A stretch of 64,000 nucleotides of DNA from Rheinheimera sp. 4Y26 (GCF_025245835.1 NZ_JAOBWS010000007.1:124001-188000), one strand, 5' to 3'; numbered from the stretch's first letter, positions 1 to 9,134 are shown. Made by a program: numbers and translations. Notes: generated by a model from the letters alone, not told the origin.

Positions 1-2311
1 TACCTTGGTTCTGCAGACCGTTGCGTAAGTCTACAACGTTACCGTTTGAGTCACGGTCAACCAGGCCACAGAATTCTGAAGCTGGGCCACCGGTTGCACA
101 ACCAGCAAGGATGATACCTGCACCGATACGTGAAATTGAATCTTCAACTTCAATGTCATACCAGTCCACTGTCAGCTCTGCGCCTTCCAACCAGCTTGGG
201 TTGTATACAAAACCAACTGTTTGTGATGTTGAAGTTTCTGGCTTCAGATCTGGTGATGATTGTTGCGTCACACGGATCTGAGGGTTTGACTGACGGTAGC
301 CTGCAGGCACACCAGCACAACCAGGAACCTTAGATAAATCTAAAGTGATTGGCGCACCAGCTGCAGTCAGAGTGTTACAAGGGTCAGTTAAACCAGTGTA
401 AGAATCTGAGTTACCAGCGAATAAGTTAGACAGTGACGGAGCACGGTAACCTTCAGCCCAGGTAGAACGAACTAATAAATCTTCGATTGGGCGGAATTCA
501 ACACCAACTTTTGCAGTGCTGTTGCTGCCGTAAGAGCTGTGGTCAGAGAAACGTACTGCCGGGCTGATTAACAGGTTCTCAAGAACCGGAATTGACACTT
601 CAGCATAAGCTTCGTCCAGACGGAAACCACCAGCTGTTGCATCACGTTGGTTACCTGATGATTCACCAGTTACAGTCAGCGGATCCGGGTTGTCATAACC
701 GTTCTCTTCACGGCGTTCAAAACCAACAGCTAAGCCCATAAAGCCAGATGGCAGTTCAAACAGTTCGCCTGAAGTGTTAAAGGCGTAATCTTTTAACTCG
801 CTACCAGATGATGCAATGCTGTCAAAGGTGATGTAATCAAGCATCTCTGGCGTGATAGTGCCTGGGCCGCCAAACAAGTTTAATGGCACACAGTTCGTTG
901 ACGCAGTACAGTTTGCACCTAAAGCAGCGTTGATACGGGTCAGGTTTAATAAACCTGTTGTTTTTTCATCTTGTGAGTTCTGGCCGTAGATGTAGTGAGC
1001 ATCCCAAGTCCATGATGAATCACCGAAGGCACCTTCTAAGCCGACCATACCGCGGTAGGTATTATCGTTTTGCACATAGCGGCGTGGGCCTGCTTCTACC
1101 ATACGGCGTTGCAGAGAGTAAGGTGTATAAGTAGTGTAACCAGCTGCTAAAGCGCGCGAAGCATGTCCGTACAATGTTTGTTTAAACGGGTTGTAAATAT
1201 TGTCGGCGTGAATATCAACACGGCTTGCTGCTGCACCGAAGGCGGCACCCAGAGTTACCGGCATTGGTGCTAATTCTTGCGCAGATTTACGGTTTGTCAT
1301 CACAAAGTCAGAAACCAGACGCAGGTCATCAGTCAGGTTGTAGTAACCCTGAACATAGAATGCGTTACGGTTTTGCGGCGTTACTAAGTAGTTATCAGGT
1401 GCATAGTTATAGTTGTCACCGTTACCAGCCTGACGCTGACGGAACTTATCCAGACCTGTTGCAGCGCCAGTGCCTTCTTTGGTCATTAAGTCATAACGAC
1501 CAGATGTGGCAGTAGTAGTTTTGTAACCATTGGCAATCAGAGCAGCCTGGTTAGCAGCGCTTAAAGTGTTAGCACTAACACCTAAACGGGTATTCATACC
1601 AGTAGAACTCCAACCTACAGATGATACTTCGCGATCACCAGCCCAGATTGGTTGTTGTGTAGTGTGGTTGGCGTTGAACAGGATACCGCCTTTGTCAGTG
1701 CTGGTACCCAGAGTCATTTCAGCTGTGTACTGACGGCCGTCACCTTCACTCATGTTTTCGCCAACATAAGAAGATAATTCAACACCTTCAAAATCTTTAC
1801 GTGTAATGATGTTCACTACACCGGCAATGGCATCAGAACCATATAATGCAGAAGCGCCGTCTTTTAATACTTCAACACGTTCAATTGCTGAAGTTGGAAT
1901 AGTGTTTAAGTCAACAGTTGAACCTAAAGATGAAACCCAACGTCTGCCGTTTACTAAAACCAACAGGCGCTGTGAACCTAAGTTACGCAGGTCCATGTTG
2001 GTAGAACCGTTACCACCGTTGTTAAAAGCGGTGTTTAACGCAGCACCAGCAGCAGGGATCTTTTGCAGAATGTCACCGATACTGATTTGACCAGATACGT
2101 CGATAGCTTCACGGTCCATAACCAGAATTGGACTTGCGTTTTCGACGTCAGTGCGCTTGATCCGAGAACCAGTCACTTCGATACGTTCAACTTTTTTGGC
2201 TTCTTCTTCTTCAGCTGCCATCGTAGTTGCAGAAAAAGCTGCTGTGGTGCCAACTGCACCGAACATTACAGCTAAGCGCACTGCGTTAGATATTTTGGTA
2301 TTTCTAAACAT
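1..2311 (-). CDS. TonB-dependent outer-membrane receptor (C-terminus beyond window)
   Basis: The N-terminal 770 codons are present and the frame is open to the left edge. The protein starts with a basic, hydrophobic signal peptide ending near AFSATTMAAEE. A TonB-box-like stretch VERIEVTGSRIKRTD follows, then a plug domain (PILVMDREAID, NGRRWVSS, DGASALYGSDAIAGVVNIIT) and the start of a beta-barrel. This is the usual architecture of Alteromonadales receptors that import large substrates across the outer membrane using TonB-ExbBD energy. The substrate cannot be told from the sequence. The ATG is preceded by GGGAGATAG, a good ribosome site. The gene diverges from dinG. Confidence 0.93.
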   Translation of the reverse strand, partial: MFRNTKISNAVRLAVMFGAVGTTAAFSATTMAAEEEEAKKVERIEVTGSRIKRTDVENASPILVMDREAIDVSGQISIGDILQKIPAAGAALNTAFNNGGNGSTNMDLRNLGSQRLLVLVNGRRWVSSLGSTVDLNTIPTSAIERVEVLKDGASALYGSDAIAGVVNIITRKDFEGVELSSYVGENMSEGDGRQYTAEMTLGTSTDKGGILFNANHTTQQPIWAGDREVSSVGWSSTGMNTRLGVSANTLSAANQAALIANGYKTTTATSGRYDLMTKEGTGAATGLDKFRQRQAGNGDNYNYAPDNYLVTPQNRNAFYVQGYYNLTDDLRLVSDFVMTNRKSAQELAPMPVTLGAAFGAAASRVDIHADNIYNPFKQTLYGHASRALAAGYTTYTPYSLQRRMVEAGPRRYVQNDNTYRGMVGLEGAFGDSSWTWDAHYIYGQNSQDEKTTGLLNLTRINAALGANCTASTNCVPLNLFGGPGTITPEMLDYITFDSIASSGSELKDYAFNTSGELFELPSGFMGLAVGFERREENGYDNPDPLTVTGESSGNQRDATAGGFRLDEAYAEVSIPVLENLLISPAVRFSDHSSYGSNSTAKVGVEFRPIEDLLVRSTWAEGYRAPSLSNLFAGNSDSYTGLTDPCNTLTAAGAPITLDLSKVPGCAGVPAGYRQSNPQIRVTQQSSPDLKPETSTSQTVGFVYNPSWLEGAELTVDWYDIEVEDSISRIGAGIILAGCATGGPASEFCGLVDRDSNGNVVDLRNGLQNQG

Positions 2312-2416
2312 TATCTATCTCCCTGGATCACGTTATCGTGATTTTGTTGTGTAGTAAGTCACGTTCGCAGCCTGCTGCTGACGACTCCGCGCAAGCTGCC
2401 GGAGTTGGACTGCCCG

Positions 2417-2446
2417 ATAATAAGGTGATTTTTTTGCGAGGGTCAA
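2417..2446 (-). promoter_or_regulatory. Sigma70-type promoter of the TonB receptor
   Basis: On the minus strand TTGACC (2446-2441) and TATTAT (2422-2417) are separated by 18 bp. This would start transcription near 2410 and leave an untranslated leader of about 100 nt before the receptor ATG. Called by eye from consensus similarity only. Confidence 0.55.
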
Positions 2447-2754
2447 TCGCTTTTACATAAATTCCTACAAAAAAAGTGCAGATGAATTGAACTTTTCGTG
2501 TTAGCAATACGACAGCCTGACGTTTTTTTCAGCAATAATGTAAACAACCACTGCTTTCAACGGCGTTTTTCCGCCTGCCCCTTTGATGCTTCCAACATAC
2601 TTTTTTTAGGACAGCCAAATAAAAATCTTAGCAAACAACCACTTAGCTTAGAAAATCAAGAAATAACCCAGATTCGTACACAAATAAGTACAAAGCTCGC
2701 TATTATGCAGACTCCCACTGATCAGACCTGCTGAGAAGCTGTCAAAAATCTTAT
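2447..2754. other. Gene-free stretch between divergent receptor and dinG
   Basis: AT-rich sequence between two divergent promoters. No convincing coding region, tRNA or terminator hairpin was seen. The short frames here lack ribosome sites and overlap the promoters. Confidence 0.6.
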
Positions 2755-2783
2755 TTGCCTGACCAGTTTTGCCTTTGTACAAT
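2755..2783 (+). promoter_or_regulatory. Sigma70-type promoter of dinG
   Basis: TTGCCT (2755-2760) and TACAAT (2778-2783) are 17 bp apart. The expected transcript start near 2790 lies upstream of the ATG at 2814. It excludes the earlier in-frame TTG at 2769, which sits inside the promoter. Confidence 0.6.
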
Positions 2784-2813
2784 GCAGCAACTGTAAATTT
2801 ATACAGAGTATTT

Positions 2814-4859
2814 ATGCTCAGCAGCGCCAGCAAAAGCCAAATCAAAGCCATTCACCAACAAATCAAAGCCGCACTGCCGGGTTATCAGCCCAGGCCTTCA
2901 CAAAACAAGCTGGTGGCAGAAATGGCCAATATAGTGGCGGGCAGTTACCACAGTTATGATCGTATCGGCCTGATTGAAGCAGGCACAGGCACAGGTAAAT
3001 CGCTGGCTTATCTGATGGCGGCTTTACCCTTGGCACTGGAGAAGAAAAAAACGCTGGTTATCGCCACCGCCACTGTGGCGCTGCAAGAGCAGCTGGTGAA
3101 CAAAGACTTACCCTTTTTTCAACAACACGCCGCTTTACCTTTTGAATTTACGCTGATCAAAGGCCGGCAGCGTTATGCCTGTATTGAAAGGCTGAATCAG
3201 CAAATTCAGCAACCAGAATTGCTACCGGCCTGGCTGGATAAAGCCAGTCCGGCTGATTTAGCCAAACTGGCGACAGCCTGGCAGGAAAGGCGTTGGCTCG
3301 GTGATAAAGACAGCCTGCCTTTTGCCGTGCCAGACAAACTCTGGTACAGCATTCAGGCAGACAGTTATTATTGCCACAAACAGCACCGAGCCCATCACAA
3401 CTGCCCTTTTCATCTGGCCAGAGCGGAAATTGACAGCTCTCAGGTGCTGGTGGTGAACCACGCTTTGCTGCTGGCTGATTTAGCCTCGGGCAACAGCATT
3501 TTGCCCAAACCCGAAGATTGTATTTATGTGATAGATGAAGCCCATCACCTGGCCGATAGCGGCCGCGACTTTTTTTCCGCTGATGCGCCGCTGAACTTCG
3601 ACAGCGCAGCCTGGCAACAACAAAGTGAGCAGCTGTATCAGCAGTTGCAAAGTCAGCTGCCACAACACAGCGCTATTAAAGAAACACTGAAGTTGCTCGA
3701 TTTATCGCAGGATTTTATCGCCACCATCAAACCACTGCAGCAACAGCTGAAAAAACAGCAAAACGACTGGTTTGGCAAAGAGCAACATTATCGTTTTACC
3801 GATGCCGTCTTACCTGAGCTGTTTCAGCGTCAGGCCGACACGCTGGCCGAACAAAGCGGAAAATTGCTCTCTTGCATCGAAAAACTGTTTCAGCACCTGC
3901 TGGACGCCCAAAAAGACGGCAAGCTAAAAAGTAAACAATTGTTACCGCTGCAACATGAACTACAAAACCTCGAGCAAAAATATACAGCACAGCATCAGCT
4001 GTGGCAGCTCTGGTCTGTGCCACAACAGCCGTACGTGAATCAGGCGCGCTGGTTAAGCCGCCATGAACAGCAGCTGAGGGCGCACGCCTGCCCGCTATCA
4101 GTCAGTTTTCAGCTGGATGACTTGTTATTTAGCAAAGCCCATGCGGTGCTATTGTGCTCAGCCACCCTCACCTCACTGAATTCCTTTGATTATGCCAAAA
4201 GGGAGCTGGGCCTGACTGATCATCCGGGCTTGCAGACCTTGCAGGTTAATTCGCCTTTTGCATACGCCGAACGTGGTGTGATCCATATTCCCAAACTGCG
4301 TACTGAACCCACCTCCGATTTATTTACCGACGAGCTGATTGAGGTCTTGCCCAAATACCTCGATAACAGTCAGGGCAATCTGGTGCTGTTTGCCTCTTAC
4401 TGGCAAATGGAACAAGTGGCGGCAGCCCTTCGCAAACAACACTGGACCTTATTGGTGCAGGGCGAAGCCAGCCGGCAGTCGCTGCTGGATTTACACAAAA
4501 TGAAAATTGAAGGCGGTGGTGGCAGTATCTTATTTGGCACCCAAAGCTTTTCTGAAGGCCTGGATTTGCCGGGGAAACTGCTAACTAATCTGATTATTAC
4601 CAAACTGCCTTTTGCTGTACCGACCAGTCCATTTGAAGAGGCCATGGCCGAAGCAGTCACCAAAAGAGGCGGCAATCCGTTTTTGCAACTGACAGTGCCT
4701 GCCGCTGCGAAAAAACTGGTGCAATCCTGTGGTAGACTGCTGCGCCAGGAGCAGGATCAGGGCCGGATCGTGATCCTGGACCGGCGTTTGGTCACCAAAT
4801 CATACGGCAGTGCCATGCTCAAAGCCTTGCCGCCTTTTCGCCAACAGATTGACGGATAA
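2814..4859 (+). CDS. dinG: ATP-dependent DNA helicase DinG
   Basis: 681-residue XPD-like superfamily 2 helicase (E. coli DinG is about 716). DinG unwinds 5'-3' and resolves R-loops and forks during replication-transcription conflicts. Visible motifs are Walker A EAGTGTGKS (about 55-63), the DEAH box (241-244), SFSEGLDLPG and a C-terminal CGRLLR motif. The iron-sulfur region holds Cys123, Cys187 and Cys197. The position where E. coli has another cysteine reads CHKQH, so one ligand looks replaced by His. The start is ATG 2814, chosen because the promoter lies just upstream. It leads a packed cluster with the next three genes. Confidence 0.9.
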   Translation: MLSSASKSQIKAIHQQIKAALPGYQPRPSQNKLVAEMANIVAGSYHSYDRIGLIEAGTGTGKSLAYLMAALPLALEKKKTLVIATATVALQEQLVNKDLPFFQQHAALPFEFTLIKGRQRYACIERLNQQIQQPELLPAWLDKASPADLAKLATAWQERRWLGDKDSLPFAVPDKLWYSIQADSYYCHKQHRAHHNCPFHLARAEIDSSQVLVVNHALLLADLASGNSILPKPEDCIYVIDEAHHLADSGRDFFSADAPLNFDSAAWQQQSEQLYQQLQSQLPQHSAIKETLKLLDLSQDFIATIKPLQQQLKKQQNDWFGKEQHYRFTDAVLPELFQRQADTLAEQSGKLLSCIEKLFQHLLDAQKDGKLKSKQLLPLQHELQNLEQKYTAQHQLWQLWSVPQQPYVNQARWLSRHEQQLRAHACPLSVSFQLDDLLFSKAHAVLLCSATLTSLNSFDYAKRELGLTDHPGLQTLQVNSPFAYAERGVIHIPKLRTEPTSDLFTDELIEVLPKYLDNSQGNLVLFASYWQMEQVAAALRKQHWTLLVQGEASRQSLLDLHKMKIEGGGGSILFGTQSFSEGLDLPGKLLTNLIITKLPFAVPTSPFEEAMAEAVTKRGGNPFLQLTVPAAAKKLVQSCGRLLRQEQDQGRIVILDRRLVTKSYGSAMLKALPPFRQQIDG

Positions 4860-4861
4860 CC

Positions 4862-5641
4862 ATGGAATTTGTATTAGACCCCACAGTCATGCTGCTACTG
4901 TGTAGTGTGGCCTTTCTTGCCGGTTTTATTGACGCTATAGCCGGCGGCGGTGGCCTGCTGACAGTGCCGGCTTTGCTGACTGCTGGTTTACCACCGCATC
5001 TGGTGCTTGGTACCAATAAGCTGGCCGCTACCTTTGGTTCTTTAACCGCTTCTGTCACTTATTACCGCAAAAAATTGTTTGACCCTTATTACTGGCGCCA
5101 CGCGCTCATTGCCACCGCCATCGGTGCCTGTATTGGTGTGCTGGTGGTGGACCAAATCAGTAAAAGTACCCTGGAAAAAGTGCTGCCGGTGCTGATCCTC
5201 ATTGCCGCCATTTACAGTCTATTTGCCAAAGTACAGGCCGATGATCAGCTGCAACTGCCAAGAGACACCCCTAAGAATCGCTGGAGCCAAAGATTACAGG
5301 GGCTTGGCCTTGGTTTTTACGATGGCATTGCCGGACCTGGCACCGGCTCGTTCTGGATGGTGTCGACTATGGCGCTGTATAAAATTAATTTGCTGCTGAC
5401 CAGCGGTGTCGCCCGTTCGATGAATTTTGTCTCCAATGGTTTTGCTTTGGTGACTTTTGCCGTGCTCGGCCATATTCATTACCAACTTGGTATTGCGATG
5501 GGGCTTTGTCTGATGGTTGGCTCTTATTTTGGTGCCCATACCGCCATCCGTTTTGGCAGCAAGCTGATTAAACCGCTGTTTATGCTGATGGTGATGGCCA
5601 TTGCATTGCGGCTGATTTGGCAAACCTGGATCAACCCATGA
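4862..5641 (+). CDS. TSUP (TauE/SafE) family membrane permease
   Basis: 259 residues, strongly hydrophobic, with about eight predicted membrane segments. It shows the family's duplicated glycine-rich motifs: FIDAIAGGGGLLTVPALL near the start with GTNKLAATFGS after it, and a second copy around GFYDGIAGPGTGSFW. TSUP proteins export or import small sulfur-containing or organic anions across the inner membrane; the substrate here is unknown. The ATG lies 2 bp after the dinG stop, and its TGA overlaps the next ATG, so it is probably co-transcribed and translationally coupled. Confidence 0.85.
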   Translation: MEFVLDPTVMLLLCSVAFLAGFIDAIAGGGGLLTVPALLTAGLPPHLVLGTNKLAATFGSLTASVTYYRKKLFDPYYWRHALIATAIGACIGVLVVDQISKSTLEKVLPVLILIAAIYSLFAKVQADDQLQLPRDTPKNRWSQRLQGLGLGFYDGIAGPGTGSFWMVSTMALYKINLLLTSGVARSMNFVSNGFALVTFAVLGHIHYQLGIAMGLCLMVGSYFGAHTAIRFGSKLIKPLFMLMVMAIALRLIWQTWINP

Positions 5642-6285
5642 GCCAACCCACACAACTAGCGACACTGGAGCAACAACTGCTGCAACTGGCCAAGCAGGCC
5701 AGTCGTATTGATGAAGCAGCACCGGCCTGGCAACGCCGTGACTGGTTTGACTCTGAGCTTTTTCAATGTCATTCGCCTCAGTTGCTTGATTATGTGCAGG
5801 AAGCAATGCAGTTGTTAAAAAGGCTGCAAGGTTCGTTGCAACAAAGGTCACAGCAACCAAGTCAGCAGCGAAGCAGCGGCGATTATCAGTTGATACAACA
5901 ACAAAACCAACAGCGCCTTGCCGTTAAACTGGCCGCACAAATGCAGGCGCTTAGCCGTGCTTTTGCCTGTCTGGATATCCGAAAACGCGAAAACGGTAAA
6001 TGGCGCCCGGCCAAGGCTGCCAAAACTGCAGCTACGGCGCCGCAGCGCCACAAAGCAGGTCAACTGTTGGCAGAACTTGGCGGCACTCATCAGGCTTTGT
6101 ATCAAAAACTCAGCGAAACCCATGAATTCGAACGCCGGCTGCTGCAGATGATCCACGAAGCTGCGCAGCAGCAACAAGCGCCTGAGCTACAGCTGGCGTT
6201 GCACGCCAGACTTGGCCGCTGCCGCAAAGCCATCAGTCAGCTCGAAGCCGAAATTCAGTGGCTGGAACAAAAAAGAGAACGCTGA
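5638..6285 (+). CDS. priC: Primosomal replication protein PriC
   Basis: 215 residues. The C-terminal signature of PriC is clear (THEFERRLLQMI, HARLGRCRKAISQLEAEI), preceded by a Gln-rich helical N-terminal half. PriC binds single-stranded DNA and SSB and reloads DnaB at stalled forks. It is longer than E. coli PriC (about 175), mainly through a Gln-rich insert. The start is the ATG in the ATGA overlap with the permease gene rather than an upstream TTG. Its neighbour DinG also acts at stalled forks, which fits a shared replication-repair role, but that link is inference. Confidence 0.85.
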   Translation: MSQPTQLATLEQQLLQLAKQASRIDEAAPAWQRRDWFDSELFQCHSPQLLDYVQEAMQLLKRLQGSLQQRSQQPSQQRSSGDYQLIQQQNQQRLAVKLAAQMQALSRAFACLDIRKRENGKWRPAKAAKTAATAPQRHKAGQLLAELGGTHQALYQKLSETHEFERRLLQMIHEAAQQQQAPELQLALHARLGRCRKAISQLEAEIQWLEQKRER

Positions 6286-7241
6286 TGCACTGGCCCGCCC
6301 TTATTTATCATTCTTGTTACAGTGAACTGCAACTGCCACCCAATCACCGTTATCCTATTGGCAAGTACCGTGCTTTATATCAGGCTCTGCAACAGGCGGG
6401 CGTGCCGCAAAGCTGCTTTACGGCCGCTCTGCCTGCTACTGAACAGCAACTGGCGCTGGTGCATCAGACGGATTACATCGATTCACTACAACAGGGTCAC
6501 ATCGATGCCAAAGCAATGCGCCGTATCGGTTTTCCCTGGTCGCCAGAACTGTATCGGCGCAGTCTGCAGTCGGTCGGTGGCACTATCAAAACCGCCCAAC
6601 TCGCCATGGCGCAGGGTTTAGCCCTGCATTTAAGCGGCGGTTATCACCATGCTTTTGCCGGCGAAGGCAGCGGTTTTTGCTTATTTAATGATTTGGCAAT
6701 AGCAGCAAAAGTGCTGCAGCAACAAGGCGTTGATAAGATTCTGATTTTTGACTGCGACGTGCATCAGGGCGATGGTACTGCACTGATTTTCCAAACTGAT
6801 CGACAAATCATTACAGCCTCTTTGCATGGCGATAAAAATTTTCCGGCGCGTAAACAACAATCTGACTGGGATCTGGCGCTGCCCAATGCCACTGACGATG
6901 GCGCTTATCTGGAAGCTGTGCAGCAAAGCCTGGATTATCTGCTGGCTTTACATCAGCCGGATTTGGTGTTGTACGACGCTGGCGTGGATATTCATCAAAA
7001 TGACGATTTAGGGCTACTGCATATCAGTACCGAAGCCGTGCTGGCGCGCGACAGTTATGTCGTGAATAGCTGCCGCGACCGCCAGATTGCGCTGGCCGCT
7101 GTGATTGGCGGTGGTTATCAGCGTGATTTAACAGCGTTGACTGCCGTGCACCTGCAACTTTTTAAAGCCGCATTTGATAGCAGGCACTTACCCCATCAAA
7201 TAGACCAGGTGTTGGCGCTAAGCGCCGTCAGCTCAGCCTGA
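6285..7241 (+). CDS. Histone deacetylase superfamily (AcuC/AphA-like) hydrolase
   Basis: 318-residue zinc-dependent deacylase of the arginase/deacetylase fold. The active-site pair His121-His122 is seen in SGGYHHAF. Zinc ligands Asp158 and His160 lie in DCDVHQGDGT, and Asp235 in YDAGVD. All catalytic residues are present, so it should be active on acetyl-lysine, acetylpolyamine or a similar amide; the substrate cannot be read from sequence. It starts in a TGATG overlap with the priC stop, so translation is probably coupled. A bidirectional terminator follows. Confidence 0.88.
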   Translation: MHWPALIYHSCYSELQLPPNHRYPIGKYRALYQALQQAGVPQSCFTAALPATEQQLALVHQTDYIDSLQQGHIDAKAMRRIGFPWSPELYRRSLQSVGGTIKTAQLAMAQGLALHLSGGYHHAFAGEGSGFCLFNDLAIAAKVLQQQGVDKILIFDCDVHQGDGTALIFQTDRQIITASLHGDKNFPARKQQSDWDLALPNATDDGAYLEAVQQSLDYLLALHQPDLVLYDAGVDIHQNDDLGLLHISTEAVLARDSYVVNSCRDRQIALAAVIGGGYQRDLTALTAVHLQLFKAAFDSRHLPHQIDQVLALSAVSSA

Positions 7242-7269
7242 CTGAATAACCACACTTTGACCGACAGAA

Positions 7270-7297
7270 AAAAGCCCGGGCAGAGGCCCGGGCTTTT
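7270..7297. terminator. Bidirectional rho-independent terminator
   Basis: Perfect 12-bp arms AAAAGCCCGGGC and GCCCGGGCTTTT around an AGAG loop. It lies between the convergent deacetylase and tryptophan dioxygenase genes and can serve both. Confidence 0.9.
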
Positions 7298-7344
7298 AAT
7301 TGACGAACTTTAGCTATCAGCTGGCTTTGGGCCATAGGACTTTT

Positions 7345-8460
7345 TTAAGGCACAACCTCGGCGTTTTCGCTACCTGCAAAATAAAAACCAAGCTGACGTT
7401 TCACCGCTGAAGGCAATAACGGCAGGCTGGCTTTGGGCACCAAAAAAGTGGCCATATTAAACAAGTCAGTGAAAATACGGTTTTTTTCTGTAGTGCGTTT
7501 TAAATAATCGTGCCCTGAAGAACCACCGGTGCCAATTTTGGTGCCCAACATCCGCTGCACCATCATGGCGTGTTTGTAACGCCAAATGGTAAAGTGCTCG
7601 TCAATTTCGGTCAGGCAAGTCAGCACCTGGAATGGCAGGTTAAATACCGGCTCTTCCTGATACAAACTGATAAAAAGTGCCGCCAGCATAGCGCGCTGAC
7701 TCAGTCTGAAAGTGCCTTCCTGTTGTAATTGCTGATACTTAGAGTTGTCGAGCAAGGCGGCAAATTTGGCGCGGGTTTTCTCTATTTCATCCAGCTGCAT
7801 CTGCCGTTCATGCTCGGCGATTTGAATAATAGAACGTACTGTCAGCTCGTCTTCATTGAGCATCTGTGCTGTGGTGTGCTGATACATCTGCCAGAAGCTG
7901 AAATCACCAAACTCCAGAAATGGCATGCGTTCCAGCCATTTTTCTACCTGCTCAAACAAACTTGGCTGTTGCTCTAAACTTTCCAGAAACAAACGGTCTT
8001 TTTCATTCAGGCGGCTGTAAAACGAGTTTTTATCAAAGTCGATACGATAACCGCTTTTTAAACCCAGACCAATTTCCAGCATTTTAAACTGCACACTCTG
8101 AAAGCCAGAAGCCGGCACCAGATAGTCGCGAAACGACATAAAATCCTGCGGTGTCATGGTTTCCATCACACCAATTTGCTGATTCATCAGCTGCTGAATG
8201 GTGATAATGCGTTTTAACTTATGCACCACGCCGGTCAGTTGTTCATCTTTCACCACATCGGCGGCAAATACACTCAGCACGGCTTTTAACTCGTGCAGCA
8301 CCTGCTTAAACCACAGCTCATACACCTGGTGCACAATGATAAATAAAGTTTCGTCATGGGCTTCGGTGCCATATTTGGCACTTTCAGTGGCCTGCGCCGT
8401 CAGAATTTTATCCAGCTGCAGGTAATCACCGTAATAACATGGCGTAGTATTTTTTTGCAT
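7345..8460 (-). CDS. kynA: Tryptophan 2,3-dioxygenase
   Basis: 371-residue heme dioxygenase that opens the indole ring of L-tryptophan to N-formylkynurenine, the first step of kynurenine catabolism. Family motifs are YGDYLQLDKIL near the N-terminus, HDETLFIIVHQVYELWFKQ with the substrate-side histidine, WRYKHAMMVQRMLG around the heme-binding histidine, and GTGGSSGHDYLK near the C-terminus. No other kynurenine-pathway gene is adjacent, so it appears to be a stand-alone unit. The ATG is taken where homology begins. Confidence 0.95.
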   Translation of the reverse strand: MQKNTTPCYYGDYLQLDKILTAQATESAKYGTEAHDETLFIIVHQVYELWFKQVLHELKAVLSVFAADVVKDEQLTGVVHKLKRIITIQQLMNQQIGVMETMTPQDFMSFRDYLVPASGFQSVQFKMLEIGLGLKSGYRIDFDKNSFYSRLNEKDRLFLESLEQQPSLFEQVEKWLERMPFLEFGDFSFWQMYQHTTAQMLNEDELTVRSIIQIAEHERQMQLDEIEKTRAKFAALLDNSKYQQLQQEGTFRLSQRAMLAALFISLYQEEPVFNLPFQVLTCLTEIDEHFTIWRYKHAMMVQRMLGTKIGTGGSSGHDYLKRTTEKNRIFTDLFNMATFLVPKASLPLLPSAVKRQLGFYFAGSENAEVVP

Positions 8461-8623
8461 AACAAGAAGTTCCGGCCTATGGCCTTAATTGCGACCCTGC
8501 ATTGTAGCAGCGGCTTTCCCCTGTTGTCAGCTTTGGGAGCTGTGGCATTTTCAGCCATTAATGTTTATGCTTAGCCGAACAAAAAAACCAGTCCGGTCAA
8601 AAGCTTTGACCAGGGAGCAGTGA

Positions 8624-8929
8624 ATGAAACTACATGACGATATCCATAACTATTATGAAAAACTGATGCTGGACCACCTGATGGAACTGGGGCTGGATGA
8701 AGAGCATGACAGTGAATATCTGGCCGATTTATGTTGCATTGTGCTCAACCAGTTACCTTGCAAATATATTCGTTATGAAGTGGATATGGCGTTTTACCTG
8801 CCCCAGACTGAACGTTTTGAGATGGTCACCCGCGTCAAGGAAGCTGTTGCTAAAGCGCGCAGTTTTTTAGACAGCCCGGACAATAAAAAAATACCACAAG
8901 CCCCGCAAGCAACTGATGTTGAAGCCTGA
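8624..8929 (+). CDS. ComFB-family protein
   Basis: 101 residues resembling the late-competence ComFB family: an N-terminal helix IHNYYEKLMLDHL, then a CCIVLNQLPCKYIRYEVDMAFY core. In Bacillus ComFB lies in the comF operon. Cyanobacterial relatives have been reported to bind cyclic di-GMP. The role in gammaproteobacteria is not established, and no competence genes are nearby. It is preceded by CAGGGAGCAGTG, a good ribosome site. The end of the gene overlaps the next ORF by 14 bp, suggesting co-translation with YbaM. Confidence 0.75.
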   Translation: MKLHDDIHNYYEKLMLDHLMELGLDEEHDSEYLADLCCIVLNQLPCKYIRYEVDMAFYLPQTERFEMVTRVKEAVAKARSFLDSPDNKKIPQAPQATDVEA

Positions 8930-9134
8930 AGAATCAACTAAACCTGTAGAAAGCAATAAGCCTGTGCCGCTGGCGCAGGCGCCCACCGAAGTGCAGCTGG
9001 CTGTTGATCTGATTATGTTATTGGAGCAACAACAGCTGCCACCCGCCACAGTACTTGCCGCTCTGGCGATAGTGCACAAAGATTTTCAGCGACAGCTCGT
9101 TTTGACCAGTACAACAAATAAAGCAGAAAAATAA
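8916..9134 (+). CDS. ybaM: YbaM-like protein (DUF2496)
   Basis: 72 residues. The stretch VQLAVDLIMLLEQQQLPPATVLAALAIV matches the core of E. coli YbaM (about 53 residues), extended by a Pro/Lys-rich N-terminus. Function is unknown. The ATG at 8916 lies inside the ComFB gene in another frame. If the N-terminal extension is not real, an internal start would be needed, but no ATG or convincing ribosome site is visible there. It ends just before the 4.5S RNA gene on the other strand. Confidence 0.72.
   Translation: MLKPEESTKPVESNKPVPLAQAPTEVQLAVDLIMLLEQQQLPPATVLAALAIVHKDFQRQLVLTSTTNKAEK

Noticed and set aside
3157-3663. 168-residue minus-strand frame inside dinG
   Set aside because: Antisense shadow of a well-supported gene, with no family match.
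5294-5860. 188-residue minus-strand frame across the permease and priC
   Set aside because: Antisense shadow; the plus-strand genes carry clear motifs and overlaps.
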